NCBI GenBank assembly: GCA_022570795.1
Contig: JAKUDP010000003.1
Coordinates: 2,356,001-2,420,000 of the forward strand
Reading direction: 5' to 3'
From: Sphaerulina vaccinii
Lineage: Eukaryota > Ascomycota > Dothideomycetes > Mycosphaerellales > Mycosphaerellaceae
DNA: 64,000 bases
The translations under genes and the position numbers were made by a program. The notes beneath the pieces are model-generated. The model made no database searches. It saw only the letters and a list, made by a program, of their open reading frames with translations, and had not been told where the DNA came from. Each line of letters opens with the position of its first letter. Position 1 is the stretch's first letter. Shown piece after piece: positions 46,069 through 55,819 of the stretch.

Positions 46069-46470
46069 TTACGCTGGCCCACATTGACAATTGCCGCCCG
46101 ACTGGCATCTATTCTTGACATCGTTTCCGCTGCATATGCCGAATGAACTACACGACGGCGTGCCTCCTGGACAATTGCAGAGACTCTTGCACTTTGAAGG
46201 CGTCAACTTCGTGGAACTGCATGTTCCGTCCGAGAAGTTTGTGTCACAGGTATAGACTGATGCCAGCTCCTATATCAACTTTTAGCCCGTGCTGATGTAA
46301 ACATGCATACTGAGCGTGGAGCTCGGGCTACTTACTCCTGAGAAAGTGGCATCCGACTGCAAGGTCTTGGAAGGACTTGGACTTGTACCTTCGGGCACGA
46401 CTGCGGCGAGGGAGGCGAGTGGTACAGCGCACAACAGTGCAATGGTGCGGAGGGACTGGATGAGAAGCAT
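46069..46470 (-). CDS. Small secreted cysteine-rich protein (candidate effector)
   Basis: Two exons: 46470-46336 (45 codons) and 46269-46069 (66 codons plus TAA), intron 46335-46270 (66 nt, GTAAGT, GCTAAA, TAG, phase 0), total 111 residues. The first 22 residues form a signal peptide (MLLIQSLRTIALLCAVPLAS, then LAA). The second exon encodes ten cysteines in about 60 residues, in spacing C-x8-C-x9-C-x3-C-x-C-x6-C-x5-C-x8-C-x5-C-x-C, with a Gly/Ser/Asn-rich context and no Trp. Even cysteine number, small size and secretion signal fit apoplastic effectors or antimicrobial-type proteins of plant-associated fungi. I do not recognise the family. Without splicing the frame ends after 62 codons and shows no cysteines beyond the signal, so simple gene finding would miss it. 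Confidence 0.75.
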
Positions 46471-47160
46471 TATCGCAGAAAGCTGTTGTGCGGTCTGTGG
46501 CTCGATCAGTGGTTGTAGCAGGAGTTCACAGACAGGGAACAGGCAAGGACGATGAGTATCTATGCATCGAGAAGCGACTTTAGAACGATTGTGATGCATT
46601 GCCATGATGGTCGCTGACTATGCAGTAGAAGAGAAATGACAAACGCAGTGTCCGCACTCGCCATCATGTTACTGGTTGAAGATGAGCACGCATCCTCTTC
46701 TGGCGCTTAGCTACCTCAAATTTTGAGTTCAGAGCATACCAACCAGGTGAGAGTGAGTCCTGTGGGAATACCACACTGCAAGAGACTCCTACTGCATGGC
46801 TGATTGACCATACCGCCAAGCTAGATCAAGCCTCATTGACAGTGCAGGAAAGCTACAACAAGCTTCGGTGACCTTGCAGAAAAGCTACAACAAGCTTCAT
46901 TGACCACGGAGGACTCACTTCACTACTACGCAGTATCGATCGACTCCATTGCGACCAATCACCAACACTGCTACCATATGCATGGTCATTGGTCAGATAT
47001 CATGTCTGCCTGTTACGGGTCCATCCGTCGTCATGTGCAGTTGCCACTGTCACCTTCCTACAATGGACTTGGTCTGCCTAGTTTCTGACTCCCACGATCA
47101 ATCGCGCTTCACCGCAGCCTACACGTACCAAACACGCATCAAGCTTCGAGGCCAGCCAAG
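46471..47160. other. Intergenic region with a 32-bp tandem repeat
   Basis: Shared upstream region of the minus-strand secreted gene and the plus-strand gene at 47161. It contains three 32-bp units; otherwise nothing was recognised. Confidence 0.5.
46815..46910 (+). repeat. Three tandem 32-bp units
   Basis: Units 46815-46846, 46847-46878 and 46879-46910. The last two share AAAGCTACAACAAGCTTC; the first is more diverged (AAGCTAGATCAAGCCTC). Each contains a CTTC/CTC...TGAC stretch. Confidence 0.75.
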
Positions 47161-47901
47161 ATGTCCGCCTCCAAGCAAACAATCCATAGCACCATCGATC
47201 TCACCGTCATCAACGCCTCTGCAGAGCCTGGACAAGATCACTTCGTGGCCCTACGAAACGCGGTCGTCGACGGCCCACCTAGAGTGCTCCTAGATCGAGT
47301 TGTGTCACACATCAACACTGGATGCTACAAGGCCATTAGCTTGAGCATTGGTGGGCCACAAGGTGATCATCGTGCAACATGCGTTGCAGTCATCTCTACC
47401 ACCCTCCCTCGATCAGAGTTGCGTAGACGAGGCTTTGAATGGCACGGCCTGTCATCAGAGGACACGCCGAATGCCACTTCTCTCTCGCAAGATGAGCTCA
47501 ACAGCATTGAGAAAGAAGTCAATTCGGACAGTTCCACCGAACTGGTCCGCATGGACTTCATAAACTGCAATTGGAAGTCTTCGTACAACGTCATCCGAGG
47601 CGGCTTTCATAACAAGTCGATTGAGAGAGCCCTTATCCTCCTCGACGGGGCCACTAAAGCTGGTTGCTTCAGGCTTGAGGCGCTGTCAGCTGTGAGAGAT
47701 TGGTGCACAGTCACGATTGATACTGAGCTTACGAAGGAAGAGCTGCGCGCCAAAGGTTTTCGATGGCATGGTATGGTGACAGATGATGTTCCCGACGAAG
47801 ATGGTTGTATCGTGATGCCGGGTTGGTCTAGAGCGGATGATGGCCATGAAGATGAGGAAGGTAACTGGGTGTCGGAACAGCGGGAGTGGAGGAACTTGTG
47901 A
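47161..47901 (+). CDS. Unknown protein with two copies of an ELRxxGFxWHG unit
   Basis: Single exon, 246 residues, no signal peptide or membrane segment. The N-terminal half (about residues 18-96) and C-terminal half (about 133-206) align. Each has a stretch of aliphatic and polar residues, a Gly-Cys-Tyr/Phe near the middle (INTGCYKAISLS / TKAGCFRLEALS), a beta-like strand with CVAVI / CTVTI, and the hallmark T-x-L-x-R/K-S/E-E-L-R-x-x-G-F-x-W-H-G. A tandem duplication of an unrecognised alpha/beta domain of about 75 residues is the best description. The acidic C-terminus follows. It is convergent with the ankyrin gene, only 52 bp from its stop. Confidence 0.7.
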   Translation: MSASKQTIHSTIDLTVINASAEPGQDHFVALRNAVVDGPPRVLLDRVVSHINTGCYKAISLSIGGPQGDHRATCVAVISTTLPRSELRRRGFEWHGLSSEDTPNATSLSQDELNSIEKEVNSDSSTELVRMDFINCNWKSSYNVIRGGFHNKSIERALILLDGATKAGCFRLEALSAVRDWCTVTIDTELTKEELRAKGFRWHGMVTDDVPDEDGCIVMPGWSRADDGHEDEEGNWVSEQREWRNL

Positions 47902-47953
47902 AGATGCCTTTCGCCTGTCGTGTGACAATATAGACTGCTTAGATACCGAAGTT

Positions 47954-48740
47954 TCAATCTGTTCTGATATTGACGTCCGCTCCGAATTTCAGCAGAGTTG
48001 CGACGATTTCGTGTCTTCCTATACGCACTGCAATGTGGAGAGGTGTCGTACCTGACTGATCGCGAACGTCGATGATCGCACCACAGCTCACAAGCATTGT
48101 GATGATCGACACGTGCCCGTGTTCGGTCGCGTAATGGAGCGCTGTCATACCAATCGCATTCGCTGCGTTGACGTCCGCCCCATGTTCGATCAGTACCATC
48201 ACTGAGGAGACTGCTCCAAGTCGTGCCGCTATGTGCAATGGAGTGGCACATGAGATTGGCATGAAGGTTGTGCGAGGCCTTCGTTCTGTAGGTGACGCTG
48301 GGCTTACGCTGCAGGCCAGCAAGGGCATCGTAAGGTCTGCATTATACGCGTCCTAGAACCCGATCAGCTCATCCTCCACCTACTAGCGTTGGCACTGCAA
48401 ACAAACCTCGCTTCGCATCATGACCGGTGGCGTGAACGTGACCAGCTCGTCGTCTGTGGGACTAGGGTAGTCTGGAGTGCATTGCAGACTATCTTGTGCT
48501 GGCATAGCTCTTAACAAGGAAGGCATCTCTGTGACAGACTCAGGAGTCAGGAGCCCAGGTACACAGACCCAAGCTTCCAATGTGTGTTCAGAGTCCGTAT
48601 GGTCTTGCTGTCGAAAACGATGCCTCAACCCTAGACTTTGCCTTGAGTAAGATTTTAGCAAGAGGCAAAGAGTGAAACTTACTGGACTGTCGCTTAGCTA
48701 TGCGATTGTCTCGTGTTCTTGTGCTTTCGTACTCCAACAT
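47954..48740 (-). CDS. Small bZIP-like / ankyrin-repeat protein
   Basis: Three exons in phase: 48740-48683, 48630-48407, 48352-47954; introns of 52 nt (GTAAGT, CTAAA, TAG) and 54 nt (GTTTGT, CTGAT, TAG); 226 residues. The N-terminus TRTRDNRIAKRQSS, joined by the first intron to RLRHRFRQQD, resembles the basic region of fungal bZIP factors (N-R-I-A-x-R), though the spacing to the next conserved Arg is one residue off and no leucine zipper follows. After a linker come three to four ankyrin repeats (ATPLHIAARLGAVSSVMVLI, GADVNAANAIGMTALHYAT, TTPLHIAVRIGRHEIVATLL, GADVN). Fungal bZIP-ankyrin proteins exist. Exon 3 is secure; exons 1 and 2 are inferred from splice signals and phase. Confidence 0.6.
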
Positions 48741-50047
48741 GAGACCTGAGCCGGAGCATTTAGTTGTAATGCTGCAGCGTCTAAGGCATTGGGTTTCCGT
48801 CAGCTGTTCAGTGCAAGGTGTGGTCCGCAAGTTATGAATACTCGATGCCACATTAGAAGGATAGAACTGCTTTCACTCCGTAACACTAGCTGCGGCACAG
48901 GATCGAGCTGCGTGTGTGTGGCACAGCACGGCATCTGGCCGCGCGCATCTACCTGTCGATCTATCCGTTTTCTGCCTCCTGGATTGCGCTCATTGGCCAC
49001 CAGCGTGGGCGGTGTCCCTGGTATGCGCCTGATGCGCCGTGGCCTGGCGCCAGAGTGAGCGGGAGCTCGCGAGATGGGAAGAAGGCTTGCTAGGTTAGGT
49101 TTGAGGCACGAGGAGTCAGCCTTGCGTCGGCATCAGCGTTCATCAGAGCCAAGTCAGGTTAAGCATCGCACAGTGTCTTTCTGACTCTCGACGCAGCATG
49201 TTCAGTCTTGAATGTGGGTATTGGTGAGATGGTGAGATGGTGAGGTCTGGAATGGGAGATGGCTTCATCTTGGCATTCTCAGCACTTTTCACGCTACAAA
49301 TACTGTGCATTGACACCAATTGACACCAACCCAACAAGTCGGGTTCTCGAATCATCTCGTCTCCATCTCATCTCCATTTCTACCACAACTGACAGCACAC
49401 GAGCACGATCATCATCAAAAGTTGTGATGTTTGTCCACCAGATGATCACTTTATCTCCTATGTAGCGTTTGGATTTGGGTTGACAGGATCTCTGGAAGGA
49501 ATGGTAGCGGAGCAGATGATGCGAATGATGGTGTTTTCATGGTGGTGCCGCCGCTGTTGTTGGTGAAGGTGTTGTTTCTCTCGATTTCCTTGGGCATTGC
49601 GGTTGTTGGTATGGGAAGATTCAAGTGATGGCAATTGCGTTGGAAGTCGGTTCTCTTGGGAGCCTGTTATCCTAGCAGGCTATTGTCTGTGGTATAGATG
49701 TTGATGAGTTCGGGAGAAGACGGCGGGAAAGAAGAATGGCGGCGAGGATATGTATCTTGCTGAGGGCGTGTTCCTCATTCTGGTGCTGACTTGTCTTAGT
49801 CGAAGGCTGAGATGATCTGCTATTTCGGATGAAAGATACATGATCTGAACTACAGACACGGCTGCTGAGCGAAGCGTAGAGTGAGATGTCTGACAGCAAT
49901 CTAGTCTTGGAGGCGCCACATCATCTTGAACTGTATATCAGAAGCCAGACGCAGAAGACCAAAGAGCACATGGGTTGGTGTCATGCTCATTCGAAAGTGC
50001 CTGAGATATGGCTATGATACAACTTCATTATACATCATTCGAGACGC
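48741..50047. other. Intergenic, no gene recognised
   Basis: About 1.3 kb with short frames only; some GATGGTGAGATGGTGAG-type low complexity near 49220. No RNA gene or mobile element was seen. Confidence 0.5.
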
Positions 50048-50473
50048 CTACTTTGAGCCCATCTTCTCCTGGACGGTGCCTCCTACAGCTCCCTTATCCG
50101 TGAACTGTCAATGCGTTAGCATTCATCCCGAAACCACAGTTCCCACTGCTGTAGCCGTATCTCTTACCTGTTTCCCCACAGCTCCGTCCTTGGAGAAAGG
50201 TCCTCCCACAGCCTCTGCCGCAGAGCCGATCTTGCCATCTGCCTGGAACTCCTTGCCAATAGCTCCATCCTTGTCGAAGACAGACTTTGATTCTGCCATC
50301 TCCTGTGCTTTGCCGCCAATAGCTCCGTCTTTGGTGAACTCCTTGCCAACTTTGCCGTCTGCTGCGAATGGTCCTCCGACTTCTTGAGCCTTGCCGCCAA
50401 TTTTGCCATCGGATTCGAATTCGCGGCCAACAGAGCCTGGCTTGTTTGCGTTGAGTTCAGACTTGTCTGCCAT
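50048..50473 (-). CDS. Small glycine-rich F-x-x-D-G repeat protein
   Basis: Exon 1 50473-50168 (102 codons), intron 50167-50105 (63 nt, GTAAGA, GCTAAC, CAG, phase 0), exon 2 50104-50048; 120 residues. The protein is almost entirely seven degenerate repeats: FESDGKIG, FAADGKVG, FTKDGAIG, FDKDGAIG, FQADGKIG, FSKDGAVG and FTDKGAVG, several preceded by VGGP or VGKE. It is very hydrophilic, lacks Cys and Trp, and has no signal peptide. Composition and repetition resemble stress- or desiccation-type (LEA-like) proteins, but no named family is recognised. The exon junction KQ/FTDKGAVGG continues the repeat exactly, which supports the intron. Confidence 0.75.
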
Positions 50474-51287
50474 TCCCGTAGTTGTTGTTAGCGGCAATGC
50501 GTTTGTAGTCGTAGAGAGCTAGTTGTTGCGAGCTTACTGGATGTGTAGACGGAGAATTGTCGAGTTGACATGCGAGTCGATAGTCTCGTGAAGCGTGTGA
50601 GAGACATGGTGGCGAGTAATTATTCTTCTGATGTTTGATGATCTGAAGTTGTTCTTGGTGTTCGTGATTAACGTGAGGTCTGGATGTTGAAGTGTTATTA
50701 TGATTGGAAAGTCGGGCTAGCTCAAAGACGGTGGTCATATAGCTGTCATGACATGCGGCAACGCGTCATTGCACCAAACAATGGCGGAGTCTGTGCAACC
50801 AGTGGCTGTTCCCGTCTTTGTGGAATGCGTGAAGAAGACAGCCATTGTACATATCATATAGAGTGATGGCATTCTGCAAGCTGATAGTAGTCTCGTCTCG
50901 TTAATGCTGTTCGATAACTGGGAAGCTTGAGCTGTAGCATAGTAGATCGCTACATTTCCTATAGAGGTTAGAACTGAACTTTAATCAGCTCACAGAGAAG
51001 CTCAGAGCGATTGTGTTAGGGGCTATAGGTATACCAAGTTACTATACCAACTATTCATCTCTTCCTTCACTATCCAAGCTCACAAGCATTTACTGCCGAT
51101 TAGTGATGTCATGATTCGGTGTCATAACAGTATCACTTGTCGAGCGCAGATGGACTCTGGCTTGTCCATGATTCTCGCGATCTTCAAGAGCATCTTGTCT
51201 TTCAATCTCCATAGCGGCTTGTTGACGAGCGGCCAAAGTTTGAGGTGCCTGAACGACTGGAGCAGGATGATGCGGCAAAGTCGCGTT
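50474..51287. other. Upstream region of the repeat protein gene, 3' flank of CDC16
   Basis: GCTAAC and GTAAGC sequences near 50490-50540 suggest a 5'-UTR intron of the repeat protein gene. Nothing else was recognised. Confidence 0.35.
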
Positions 51288-53164
51288 CTACGTGCCAGAT
51301 GCACCATCAAGCTCCATGCTATCGTCCGGCTGTTGTACTCTCCTCCGTCTTGAACCTTTCCGACGCAACTGCTTGACTTTGCTATGAAGAGCTTGATCCC
51401 AGGTACTTTCGTCCGCGCCTCCTAGGACACCCTGATCTGCGAGGCCGTCCAGTGTCTTCTTTAGCAGATCTGTAGCGATGGGATCCTGCGGCGAAAGGGC
51501 GAGTGCTTCGTGCAAAGCGACTGATGCTTGCAAGTGATCGTCCATATCCATCAAACATAACCCTTTGCTTGTGAACACCCCAGAGTCTCTAATGCCCAGA
51601 CGGATGACTTCCTCGAATTGCGCGAGAGCTTCTTCAAATCTTAGTGCCCTCCGAAGAGCGTGCGCAAGGTTTAATCGTGTGCTTGCGTATTGATTTGGCG
51701 GCGCGCCGTTGTGTTCCGAGATCTCCAGAGCTAGGAGAAAATGCTTGATCGCGCTTTCGTATGCTCCTTCCATGTAGCTAATGACTCCTATTTCGTTGAT
51801 GAGAAGAGGATCCTTGTCGCACAGATTGTATGCTGCTGTGAGATACTCCCGAGCTATCGTCAGGTTGCCTAGCGCAATCTCCTGCATCCCAAGGAAGAGC
51901 TGAGGCAGGTGCGTGCCTTGGAACAGTCGAGCAGCAGTGCTGTATGCTGCGATTGCCTGATCGCTCTCACCTTCTGCTGCGAAGGTATGTGCAAACCCGA
52001 TCCAGGCTGCTCCAAAGTGAGGATCCATGAGACTGGCCTTTGAGAAGTATGACCGGGCTTCTGGTATTCGATTCGTGGCCAGGTAGTACGTTCCTACTGC
52101 TAGCCACGTGCATGGCTCGCCAGGATGTGTGTCTGCAAGGTCATGTGATAGTGAGAAGAGCGCATGTGTGTGGCTAAGTTGAGCCAGGAGCGAAAGATGT
52201 AGAGGAATGCAGGCGAAGTTGTAGGGATCTGCCTCCAGAATCTGGTTGGTGAGGTCAACGGCAGCTTGAAATCGTGATGCTGTAAACAGTTTCTCGGCCT
52301 TGGCCAGCAAGATGTCCGGGTTCTGCGCCAGCTTGTAGTGTGTCGACAATGTTTCGATGGCAGTGTCGAACTCTTCGGGTCGTGCATACTTCGATAATCG
52401 AGTCGAGTAGATGTTCCGTGTAAAGTCGGCGGCTTCTGCTATGACAGTATCTCCAGTCCCATCTTGTATACTATCAAAGTTGAGGCTGTCCAGAAAGTCC
52501 CATTCATCTCTCGGGCTCATGAGCGAGTTCTTCACCAGCTGATCAAAGGCTTCGTAACACTGCACATCTATGCCCACTGCGTCCTTGTAGCATTGTTTCG
52601 CGCGATCAAAGGCATTCTGCTTCGCATAGCATAGTCCTCGCAGATAGCACATGCCCGCTTCGTATCGCAAGCTGCTGCCGTCTTCCAGTTCCCGTTCCAC
52701 GCTTCTATCGACCCTTTCCGTGCGGTGAGGCAGTTTTGATTTCCCATGCTGTTTTGAAGCCAGGCCGTTGCTGATGTGCTGTAGTTTCCGTCGCTGCTGG
52801 TCTGCTGTTGTAACTAGATGAACTGGGTTCTTCTCTCCCAGCAAAGCCAGCGCATCGTCATGTCTGTTCTGTCGTACGTAGCAGTGAGCAGCGAGGTATC
52901 GTGATGCCGGTAAGCGCTGTAGAACTTCTGACCGCGAGATGAATGCTAATGCGCGCGTGTAGTTGCCCGCAGAGAAGTGTGTCTGCGCCAGGGCATATGC
53001 GTCTTCGTCTGAATCTACATTCTCTATTAGCTATGCCATATACTTACCAGGGAGAATGGGCGCATACTCGTCAAGGCCAGCAATTTGTCGCCCACAAAGA
53101 TGGCGGAATCGTACTGATGGCGATCGAGGGCGTCTTGTCGCCATTTGCGTAGGAAGTTCTCCAT
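51288..53164 (-). CDS. CDC16: Anaphase-promoting complex subunit CDC16/Cut9 (APC6), TPR protein
   Basis: Exon 1 53164-53068, intron 53067-53015 (53 nt, GTATGC, GCTAAT, TAG, phase 1), exon 2 53014-51288; 607 residues. The N-terminus FLRKWRQDALDRHQYDSAIF followed by VGDKLLALT, then AYALAQTHFSAGNYTRAL and ALLGEKNP, is typical of Cdc16. Multiple tetratricopeptide repeats follow, among them RYEAGMCYLRGLCYAKQNAF, EARSYFSKASLMDPHFGAAW, LTIAREYLTAAYNLCDKDPL and YASTRLNLAHALRRALRFEE. As a scaffold subunit of the APC/C it helps ubiquitinate cyclin B and securin at anaphase. A second GTAAGT donor 26 nt downstream of the used one would shift the frame. Divergent from YJU2 across 321 bp. Confidence 0.93.
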
Positions 53165-53485
53165 GCTCGAGTAGTAAGTGTTATTGGGGTCTGTTAAGAG
53201 ATGTCGTGTGTATGAACATCGTGCCTGCTTCGATCAGTACGGTTCGGTTCACAGTGGATCTTTCAGATGAACTTACCTTGGGGGAGAGAAAGGAAGAAAG
53301 ATCAACGCGTCTCCTCTCCAAATCAACACATCAACATGTTCGCGACTGTGGGGCAACAGGCAGAGACATGACTCAGCAGCAGCATCTGAACTCTCCTCAC
53401 TTCTATCTTTCTTCCACTCTTCCACTCTTCCTCTTTCTTTCACCAACACCCACAGTACCAGTTCCCCAGAAAGACTGGTTTCAAC
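53165..53485. promoter_or_regulatory. Divergent promoter CDC16/YJU2
   Basis: 321 bp between the two start codons, with CTTTC/CTTCC pyrimidine runs near 53400-53450 on the YJU2 side. Confidence 0.5.
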
Positions 53486-54487
53486 ATGTCCGAACGAAAA
53501 GTGCTCACCAAGTACTATCCACCAGACTTCGACCCGTCCAAGCTCGAACGCAAGCGAGGACCCAAGCAAACTGGCCCGAAAGTGCAGACAGTCCGCCTCA
53601 TGGCACCCTTCAGCATGAAATGCACCTCCTGTGGCGAGTTCATCTACAAAGGCCGAAAGTTCAATGCCCGAAAAGAGACCACAGAAGAGAAATACTACGC
53701 AATCACAATCTTCCGCTTCTACATCCGCTGCACGAGATGTTCTGCAGAAATCACTTTCAAAACCGATCCGAAGAATATGGACTATACGTGCGAGAAGGGA
53801 GCAAAGAGAAATTTCGAAGTGTGGCGAGAAGCGAAATTGGCTGAGGAGACAGAGGAAGAGACGTTAGATCGGATTGCTGCGGAAGAAGAGAATCGTGATG
53901 CTATGAAGGAATTGGAGAAGAAGACGTTAGATGCAAAGACTGAGATGGCTATCGCAGATGCGCTGGATGATGTGAGACATCGGAATGCTGCAAGAGAGAG
54001 GGTAGGGAAGGACGGCATCAGTACTGTCGTGGCGCCGAAGGTTGATGAAGAGGCGGAGAGGATTGAGAGAGAACTGGAAGAGCAAGCAAAGATGGCGTTC
54101 CAGAGCAGCACTGGTGAGAGGGTGAGGAGGCTGGGCGAAGATGATGTTGACGGAGAGTCTTCTTCAGCTGCAGCCAGGAGAAGTGCTGAGGCAGATCGAG
54201 CAGCTATGCCTCCTCCTGCGCTGCCCACGTTCAAACGTACAGCGAAGCCGAAGAGAGATATTGGATCCACGCTGGGCATCAAGAAGGGTATCCTGAAGAA
54301 GCCTGCAGCACCAACACCTGCTCCCGCACCGACCCCGGCACCCGCACTAGAGCTGTCCGACGAGGAGATAATCATACAGCATCGACTGGAACGACCTATC
54401 ACCGCGTACGACCTGCCCGGAAAGCACGTCCCACTCGGCGTTGGTCTATCTCTGAGTGGCTACGGCAGCGACTCTGATTCGGATTGA
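53486..54487 (+). CDS. YJU2: Pre-mRNA splicing factor YJU2/CWC16
   Basis: Single exon, 333 residues. The family N-terminus is MSERKVLTKYYPPDFDP, then KLERKRGPK and VRLMAPFSMKCTSCGEFIYK, then FNARKE, YAITIFRFYIRCTRCSAEIT and TDPKNMDYTCEKGA. The CTSC and CRC-like pairs form the zinc site. Yju2 enters the Prp19-associated spliceosome after Prp2 and promotes the branching step. The C-terminal half is a charged helical region followed by an Ala/Pro repeat (PAPAPTPAPA) and an acidic end. The 54-kb region downstream is the start of an unrelated tandem family. Confidence 0.93.
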   Translation: MSERKVLTKYYPPDFDPSKLERKRGPKQTGPKVQTVRLMAPFSMKCTSCGEFIYKGRKFNARKETTEEKYYAITIFRFYIRCTRCSAEITFKTDPKNMDYTCEKGAKRNFEVWREAKLAEETEEETLDRIAAEEENRDAMKELEKKTLDAKTEMAIADALDDVRHRNAARERVGKDGISTVVAPKVDEEAERIERELEEQAKMAFQSSTGERVRRLGEDDVDGESSSAAARRSAEADRAAMPPPALPTFKRTAKPKRDIGSTLGIKKGILKKPAAPTPAPAPTPAPALELSDEEIIIQHRLERPITAYDLPGKHVPLGVGLSLSGYGSDSDSD

Positions 54488-54891
54488 GACTCTTTTGCCT
54501 TAGTTAACCTTTCTTTACTGGCGAGCACGCGATATACCCTGTACGAGTAACGATGATTTCGGGCAGTGTGGCTTTGGGAAGGACAAGCTGGCGCAGTATA
54601 GGTGTAAGTCGTATGAAATGCTTCTTCATTTCAGGTTCTACGATCACAATGTCTCATGCATCTCGCGATTCCTATTCTGCAACGCAGCGACGATGCAAGT
54701 GGCAATGGTTGGTGTGGTATAAGCTTTTCAGCGGAGCCATGGTAGAATTCAGGCTTCTACGTGGCCATGGGATATATTACTCACAATCCAGGTCTTCGCA
54801 AAGAACTTTCTACAACAATATTCTCGAAATCGCAGCGATACACCAAACTTTACACCTTGCGCCTACATACAACCACATACATCAGCACATC
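54488..54891. other. Spacer between YJU2 and the tandem family
   Basis: 3' flank of YJU2 and upstream region of the first family member; nothing else recognised. Confidence 0.45.
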
Positions 54892-55644
54892 ATGAACTCG
54901 TCATCTACGAGAACTTCTGCGATAGAAGCAATCTGCGCCCGCCTTGCTTGCGAAGACGACAACATGGCAGACGATAAGACGGACGATGGCTTCGAGGCCA
55001 CTCCTGTGACTGCTGGTATGAAGCGATCACGAGATGAGACGATCGATCAAGACCTCGTGGCGAAGAGACAGTGCAGCAGCGAGTCTGTCAAAGCTAGACC
55101 TCAACTATACACCACACATACACCGGACAATACTGTGGAATCGAAGGCATACATCCCAATCGAGAGCCCACCATACGAGACGCCCCTCGATCTTCGCTAT
55201 CCTCTACACTGGTACTCACCTCGCTGGCACAACGGAACAGACTTCAAGGACACTTTCACGGACATTGTCACTGCATGCATGTGCAGGTATCGAATGACTT
55301 GCCGCTGCTCCTCACGCCGCGTCTCACAGGCGCTCCGGACAGCAAGCGATACTTTGTGGAACGATGAACGTTGGCCCGGACAGCTGCGACTCTCCATCGG
55401 CACAGCGAAAGTTGCACTGTATCAGCCACTCTCACCGCCTTATGTCCAGGTCTCTCTCAACAAGGGTCCTGTGGACTTTCCGCTACGGTGGGAAACTTTC
55501 CATGAGACGGTGATGAGAACTATTGCGGATAACTTTGCGGGGGATCTGAAAGAGTATGGGAATATGCCGGTGAGGTATTGTGTCTATGAGGAGGCTGAAG
55601 AGCCTGAGTCGGATGAGGATATGGGGCTAGGTCTTATGGACTGA
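54892..55644 (+). CDS. Tandem family member A, unrecognised protein (CxC type)
   Basis: Single exon, 250 residues, no signal peptide. N-terminal half: a region shared with member B, TPVTAGMKRSRDETIDQDL then AKRQ, which looks like a bipartite nuclear signal. The core starts at YIPIESPPYETPLDLRYPLH, the hallmark of the family. A CMC...CRC pair (TACMCRYRMTCRCSS) follows, then a helix ALRTASDTLWND, a strand LRLSIGTAKVA, and the C-terminal helix FHETVMRTIADNF with KEYGNMPVRY. The paired C-x-C motifs could bind metal. I know no named domain with this combination. First of five copies in 4.7 kb. Confidence 0.75.
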   Translation: MNSSSTRTSAIEAICARLACEDDNMADDKTDDGFEATPVTAGMKRSRDETIDQDLVAKRQCSSESVKARPQLYTTHTPDNTVESKAYIPIESPPYETPLDLRYPLHWYSPRWHNGTDFKDTFTDIVTACMCRYRMTCRCSSRRVSQALRTASDTLWNDERWPGQLRLSIGTAKVALYQPLSPPYVQVSLNKGPVDFPLRWETFHETVMRTIADNFAGDLKEYGNMPVRYCVYEEAEEPESDEDMGLGLMD

Positions 55645-55819
55645 GTGAGTGCTTCGAGACACCGCAAGGACAAGCTTTGCGAAAGGGAAAGAACCATGGT
55701 AGGCTCAAAGCTTGGCATGTTGCCGACTTATTCATTCTCCAGTTCTTCGCACCGACTTTCTCTCTTCACAATCATACCAACTTCTCCACAACTTCGCACA
55801 CACTCCACAAACAGGCAAG

